Source of the DNA: Polaribacter porphyrae
GTDB taxonomy: Bacteria; Bacteroidota; Bacteroidia; Flavobacteriales; Flavobacteriaceae
Assembly: GCF_002954685.1 (NCBI RefSeq)
Contig: NZ_MSCN01000001.1
Coordinates: forward strand, 520,256-584,255
Length of the DNA stretch: 64,000 bases
Direction of reading: 5' to 3'
Of this stretch, positions 60,714 through 64,000 are shown piece by piece. Below the pieces are notes generated by a model, which was not told the origin of the DNA, ran no database searches, and saw only the letters and a list, made by a program, of their open reading frames with translations. How positions within the stretch are numbered: the stretch's first letter is position 1; each line of letters begins with the position of its first letter. The translations under genes and the position numbers were made by a program.

Positions 60714-61763
60714 ATGCAATCAACCAAAAAACCAACCAACTCATTTTTCTTGAAAAAGTATTTTCACATACCTGTTTTAGGCATTTTATTAGGCATTGCA
60801 ATTAGTTATTTTTTAATTTACAGTGAGCAACAAGAAAATATAATCTACTTATTAAAAGATGCAGTATTAGCCTCTGGTTTGGGAATGTTAATCACTTTAA
60901 TAATATCCAAGACTATTTTAATTTTAAATCGATTTTTGCCTTATCAAAATCAAACAGGAAACAGGCTTTTTGCTGGTTTTATAACTCATTTTACGGTTGC
61001 TTTTTCATTAACTCTTATAGTTTTTTATTTTTATCAATTATTCTTTTTTGATGTTACCAATTTCTATGGTGAGTTTGATGCAGTAATTTTAAAATTAGGT
61101 ATTATTTTACTGATTTTAACCATCATTTTTGAAGTCATTTATTTTGCATTATATTCTTACTATTCCTATTCAAAATTTCAGATTGAAACTGTAAAACAAG
61201 AGCGTAAACAAATTGAATTACAGTTAAAAGCACTAAAATCGCAATTAAGTTCACATTTTTTATTCAACAGTTTAAATACCATTTCTTCTTTAATTTATAA
61301 GGATGAAAACAAGGCAGAAACGTTTGTAAGAAGATTGGCAAAAATGTATGATTTTACTTTAAAAAGTTACCATCAAAAATTAATTACATTACAAGAAGAA
61401 GTTGATTTTGTAAATGCATATATTTTTTTATTACAAACTCGATTTCAAGACAAATTTACGTGTTCCATTTCTATTGATGACGATTTGTTGACGAGTAAAA
61501 TTCCGCCATTAACTTTACAAATGTTAGTAGAAAATGCAGTAAAACACAATCAATTATCAGTTGATAAACCTTTGAATATCAATATAAAATCTACAGAAAA
61601 AGAAATTATTATTGAGAATAATATTACAGAAACACCTAAAAATATTACTTCTTTTAATATTGGATTAAAAAATATAAATACTCGTTATTTATTGCTGATA
61701 AACAAAGCAATTTCTGTGATTAGAGGAGAGAATTTTACTGTTAAAATTCCTTTAATAAAATGA
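60714..61763 (+). CDS. LytS-type sensor histidine kinase
   Basis: A 349-residue kinase. Four membrane helices (about 17-36, 50-71, 85-111 and 126-150) are followed by a coiled coil (QIETVKQERKQIELQLKALK) and a His_kinase (PF06580) domain. The phosphoacceptor is H181 in QLSSHFLFNSLNTISSLI, and the ATP-binding N-box is LVENAVKHN (E273, N274). FNIGLKNINTRY is the G-region. It should autophosphorylate and act on the LytTR regulator two genes downstream. The start lies right after the hairpin; a TTG at 60750 is an alternative. It overlaps the pseudokinase gene by 4 bases. Confidence 0.9.
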   Translation: MQSTKKPTNSFFLKKYFHIPVLGILLGIAISYFLIYSEQQENIIYLLKDAVLASGLGMLITLIISKTILILNRFLPYQNQTGNRLFAGFITHFTVAFSLTLIVFYFYQLFFFDVTNFYGEFDAVILKLGIILLILTIIFEVIYFALYSYYSYSKFQIETVKQERKQIELQLKALKSQLSSHFLFNSLNTISSLIYKDENKAETFVRRLAKMYDFTLKSYHQKLITLQEEVDFVNAYIFLLQTRFQDKFTCSISIDDDLLTSKIPPLTLQMLVENAVKHNQLSVDKPLNINIKSTEKEIIIENNITETPKNITSFNIGLKNINTRYLLLINKAISVIRGENFTVKIPLIK

Positions 61764-62782
61764 AAAAACTGTTTATACATCAACCACTTTTTCGTCTGTT
61801 AAGTCCTATAATTAGTGGAATTATCATTTATTTACTGGTTTTATTGTTGAATAATAATGTTCAACAGGCACAAGAACAGTTTTTTAATGAAGAACTGTAT
61901 TTCTGTATTGCTTTAAGCTATTTAATTCAAGAATTCTCAAGAGGACTTTTAGTATTGTTTAAAAAGTTTTTGTCTGATAAATTATCAGCAAAAAATATCA
62001 TTTTACAAATCGTTATTTCTATGCTTTTATGTGTAGCAATTTCCACAATTGCAATCACATTTTATTTTGAATATGTATTGGGATTTACTGCATCAAAAGA
62101 AGAAATTTATGTGTTCAACAGTATTTTCTGCACAATTACTTTTATTTATATTATGCTGTATATCAGTCATCAATATCTGTATAAAATCAACACAGAAAAA
62201 TTAGCACAAGAAGAAATCATAAAACAAAATATAGAAGACGACTTTAAGCAATTCAAAAAAGGAATTAACCCAAATTTATTGTTTGAAAGCTTTGAATCTT
62301 TATTAATTTTAATCAAAACAGATAAAGAAAAATCAGACGATTTTATAGACCATTTAGCCACAATTTACAGATATATTTTATCAGGAAAAGAAAAACAATT
62401 GGTCGATTTTAATGACGAGATTTTAATCGTAAATGAGTTGATACAACTTTTTAACTACTTGCCTTACAGTAACATTGCTATCAACAATAATTGTAAAAAT
62501 TCTTTTTTGGTAGTTCCTGGAAGCCTGTTATTTATTGTAGAGCAAATTGTTAGAACAAGTATTATTTCATCGAGTTCAAAACTTATTATCAATTTTGATA
62601 AAAAAGAAAATGATTTAGAAATTTCTTATTTTAGAAATGATAAAATTACAACCCAATTCAACTTGAAAAATATTGCAGAAATTATAAGAAGTTATCATAT
62701 TTATAGCAAACAAAAAGTAAAAGTTTTAGAAGAAAAATCAACAAGAAAAATAATTTTACCTAAACTAAAAATAATAGTATAA
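61760..62782 (+). CDS. kinase-like protein without the catalytic His (pseudokinase)
   Basis: A 340-residue protein with the same plan as its neighbour: four helices (about 13-31, 44-66, 80-104 and 120-142), then a kinase-like cytoplasmic domain. The phosphoacceptor motif reads KGINPNLLFESFES, with N172 where His is required. The N-box equivalent reads FIVEQIVRTSIISS, so the ATP-coordinating Asn and the following HN pair are replaced, and the G-region reads FNLKNIAEII without Gly. It cannot be a normal kinase. It probably partners the active kinase, for example as a sensor subunit or regulator; that is inference. It overlaps the first kinase by 4 bases and ends 2 bases before the regulator gene. 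Confidence 0.85.
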   Translation: MKKLFIHQPLFRLLSPIISGIIIYLLVLLLNNNVQQAQEQFFNEELYFCIALSYLIQEFSRGLLVLFKKFLSDKLSAKNIILQIVISMLLCVAISTIAITFYFEYVLGFTASKEEIYVFNSIFCTITFIYIMLYISHQYLYKINTEKLAQEEIIKQNIEDDFKQFKKGINPNLLFESFESLLILIKTDKEKSDDFIDHLATIYRYILSGKEKQLVDFNDEILIVNELIQLFNYLPYSNIAINNNCKNSFLVVPGSLLFIVEQIVRTSIISSSSKLIINFDKKENDLEISYFRNDKITTQFNLKNIAEIIRSYHIYSKQKVKVLEEKSTRKIILPKLKIIV

Positions 62783-62784
62783 TT

Positions 62785-63537
62785 ATGAACATCGTTATTA
62801 TTGAAGACGAACAATTAGCAGCAGAAAAATTAGAAAGATATTTGTTAAAATATGATGCTAATATAAAAGTTGTAACAGTTTTATCAAGCATTTCTGAAAG
62901 TGTAATTTGGTTTCAGAATAACACTAATTACGATGTTGTTTTTATAGATATTCAACTTACTGATGGTTTGAGTTTTGAAATATTTAATCAAATAAAAATA
63001 AATAAACCAGTTATTTTTGCTACTGCTTTCGATGAATATGCAGTAGACGCTTTTAAAGTAAATAGTATTGATTATGTGTTGAAACCTATCACTTTTACAG
63101 ACATTTCTAAAGCAATGAATAAACTAAAATCAATGCAAAATTTATTCAATGCAGATGCTGTTCAAAAAGTTGCAGCAATTGTACATCAAAAGAAAGAAAA
63201 AGACCGTTTTTTAGTACGATTAGGAAATCACATTCATTCCATAAAAACAGAGGAAACCGCTTTGTTTTTCGCAGAAGGCAGAACAGTATATTTAGTTACA
63301 AAAGAGAATAAAAAGTTTATCATCGATTTTAAACTAGAGGATGTAAATAGTGTATTGAACTCAAAATTATTTTTCAGAGTAAATCGTTCATTTATTATCA
63401 ATATAAATGCTATAAAAGATGTAATTGTATATTCTAATAGTAGACTTAAAATTACCCCAAAAGTAACTACTGACAAGGAAATTATTGTCAGTAGAGAAAA
63501 AGTTTCTGCTTTTAAAACTTGGTTAGAAGGTGCTTAA
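62785..63537 (+). CDS. LytTR-family response regulator
   Basis: A 250-residue two-domain regulator. The receiver domain has acidic pocket E7-D8-E9, phosphorylation site D55 in VVFIDIQLTD, Thr/Ala switch in IFATAFDEYAVDAF and K100 in YVLKPI. The LytTR DNA-binding domain (about 145-248) has LVRLGNHIHSIKTEETALFF, FRVNRSFIININAIKDV and KITPKVTTDKEIIVSRE. It is the output of the upstream LytS-like kinase. LytTR proteins bind paired direct repeats of about 9 bp; none was recognised by eye. It overlaps the convergent serine hydrolase gene by 4 bases. Confidence 0.94.
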   Translation: MNIVIIEDEQLAAEKLERYLLKYDANIKVVTVLSSISESVIWFQNNTNYDVVFIDIQLTDGLSFEIFNQIKINKPVIFATAFDEYAVDAFKVNSIDYVLKPITFTDISKAMNKLKSMQNLFNADAVQKVAAIVHQKKEKDRFLVRLGNHIHSIKTEETALFFAEGRTVYLVTKENKKFIIDFKLEDVNSVLNSKLFFRVNRSFIININAIKDVIVYSNSRLKITPKVTTDKEIIVSREKVSAFKTWLEGA

Positions 63538-64000
63538 TTGAGTAACGTTGGTAAAACATATTTTTCAAAAATAATTTCTGGTTGTTGTGTTTTGCCATTT
63601 CTAAAATTACCAGCAGTAATAACAGAAACTGTATCTAATTCTGGTACAACAAAAATATATTGTCCTCCATTTCCACGAGCTTCAATCGATTTTATTTCTT
63701 TGCCATTTACAATATAGGTTTTGTGCCACCATAAATATCCATAACCATTTTTATCTTTTGTATTTTCTAAATTTAAGTAGTTTTTTAATGATTTTTCTAC
63801 CCATTTTTTAGATAGAATTCTCTTTCCATTCAGTTTACCTTTACACAAATACAATTGTCCAAATTTTAGCATTTGTCTTGATGATAAATACATTCCTCCT
63901 CCAAAATATGGTTTGCCTGTCATTTCTTTTTGAATTGCATAATTATGGATACCTAAAGGATTCAATAATTTTTGATCCATATAAAGTTGCAAAGGAACAG
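63534..64000 (-). CDS. serine hydrolase, beta-lactamase class C-like, N-terminus outside window
   Basis: The last 155 or so residues of a serine-type beta-lactamase-related protein, cut at the right edge; the frame continues beyond base 64000 as VPLQLYMDQKLLNPLGI. Visible are the GGMYLSSRQMLKFGQLYL element, YGYLWWHKTYI and the conserved ARGNGGQYIFVVPELDTVSV with HxG-type GNGG motif. The SxxK nucleophile lies outside the window. These proteins include penicillin-binding esterases and D-aminopeptidases. Which one applies cannot be said. Confidence 0.85.
   Translation of the reverse strand, partial: VPLQLYMDQKLLNPLGIHNYAIQKEMTGKPYFGGGMYLSSRQMLKFGQLYLCKGKLNGKRILSKKWVEKSLKNYLNLENTKDKNGYGYLWWHKTYIVNGKEIKSIEARGNGGQYIFVVPELDTVSVITAGNFRNGKTQQPEIIFEKYVLPTLLN

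Noticed and set aside
1..64000. CRISPR array, prophage, transposase, rRNA operon or T9SS sorting signals
   Set aside because: I looked for evenly spaced repeats, phage or transposase genes, rRNA and C-terminal sorting domains and saw none with support.

Overview
The window looks like chromosomal DNA of a marine-type Flavobacteriaceae bacterium (phylum Bacteroidota), something like Polaribacter or Tenacibaculum. The reasons are the very low G+C, Bacteroidota-type promoters (TTG, about 20 bases, TAnnTTTG), few Shine-Dalgarno sequences, and lineage families such as DUF5916/CBM9 proteins, DUF6090 proteins, BatA-domain proteins, LytTR two-component genes, a stand-alone PDH E1-alpha/E2 pair and the LptF/LptG permease. 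The genus is inference. There is no rRNA, phage, transposase or CRISPR array; one tRNA-Leu(GAG) is present.

Layout. 1-12 kb: the end of an M1 aminopeptidase, then a long minus-strand run (esterase, DUF4870-like protein, a degenerate dihydroorotase, a BatA-domain membrane protein, an S10 peptidase, a TIGR02757 protein, a CPBP protease, a LolD-like ATPase and a CBM9/DUF5916 outer-membrane protein). 12-24 kb: core genes sucC, uvrB, alkB-like, rluF-like, tgt, an LptF/G permease, an EamA transporter, accA, a TlpA-like lipoprotein, hutH and a DUF481 protein. 25-33 kb: a decayed gene, PDH E2 and E1-alpha, secreted and membrane proteins, and a second M1 peptidase. 33-45 kb is the accessory, damaged part: an ECF sigma factor with a membrane partner, a TMEM175 channel, a TolB/SnoaL fusion, a GNAT gene split by a small lipoprotein gene, a DUF6090 gene shifted at an A10 run, and a MutS-related ATPase gene broken at A AAA AAC beside an attC-like imperfect palindrome. 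45-59 kb: htpG, a GH109-like oxidoreductase, a FabH-like synthase, tRNA-Leu, aroK, a phosphoribosyltransferase, an Hsp15-like protein, YitT, folD, a GT39-like protein, ffh and a DinB protein.

59.3-63.5 kb is the most unusual block. It holds a secreted protein built from tandem NSDHY repeats, followed by a LytS-type histidine kinase, a second kinase-like protein that has lost the phosphoacceptor His and ATP-site residues, and a LytTR response regulator. The last three overlap or nearly touch. I read this as a sensory operon with an active kinase plus a pseudokinase. The right edge cuts a serine hydrolase gene.

Several frame disruptions lie in A-runs of minus-strand genes. They could be real mutations, slippage sites or sequencing errors; raw reads would decide.
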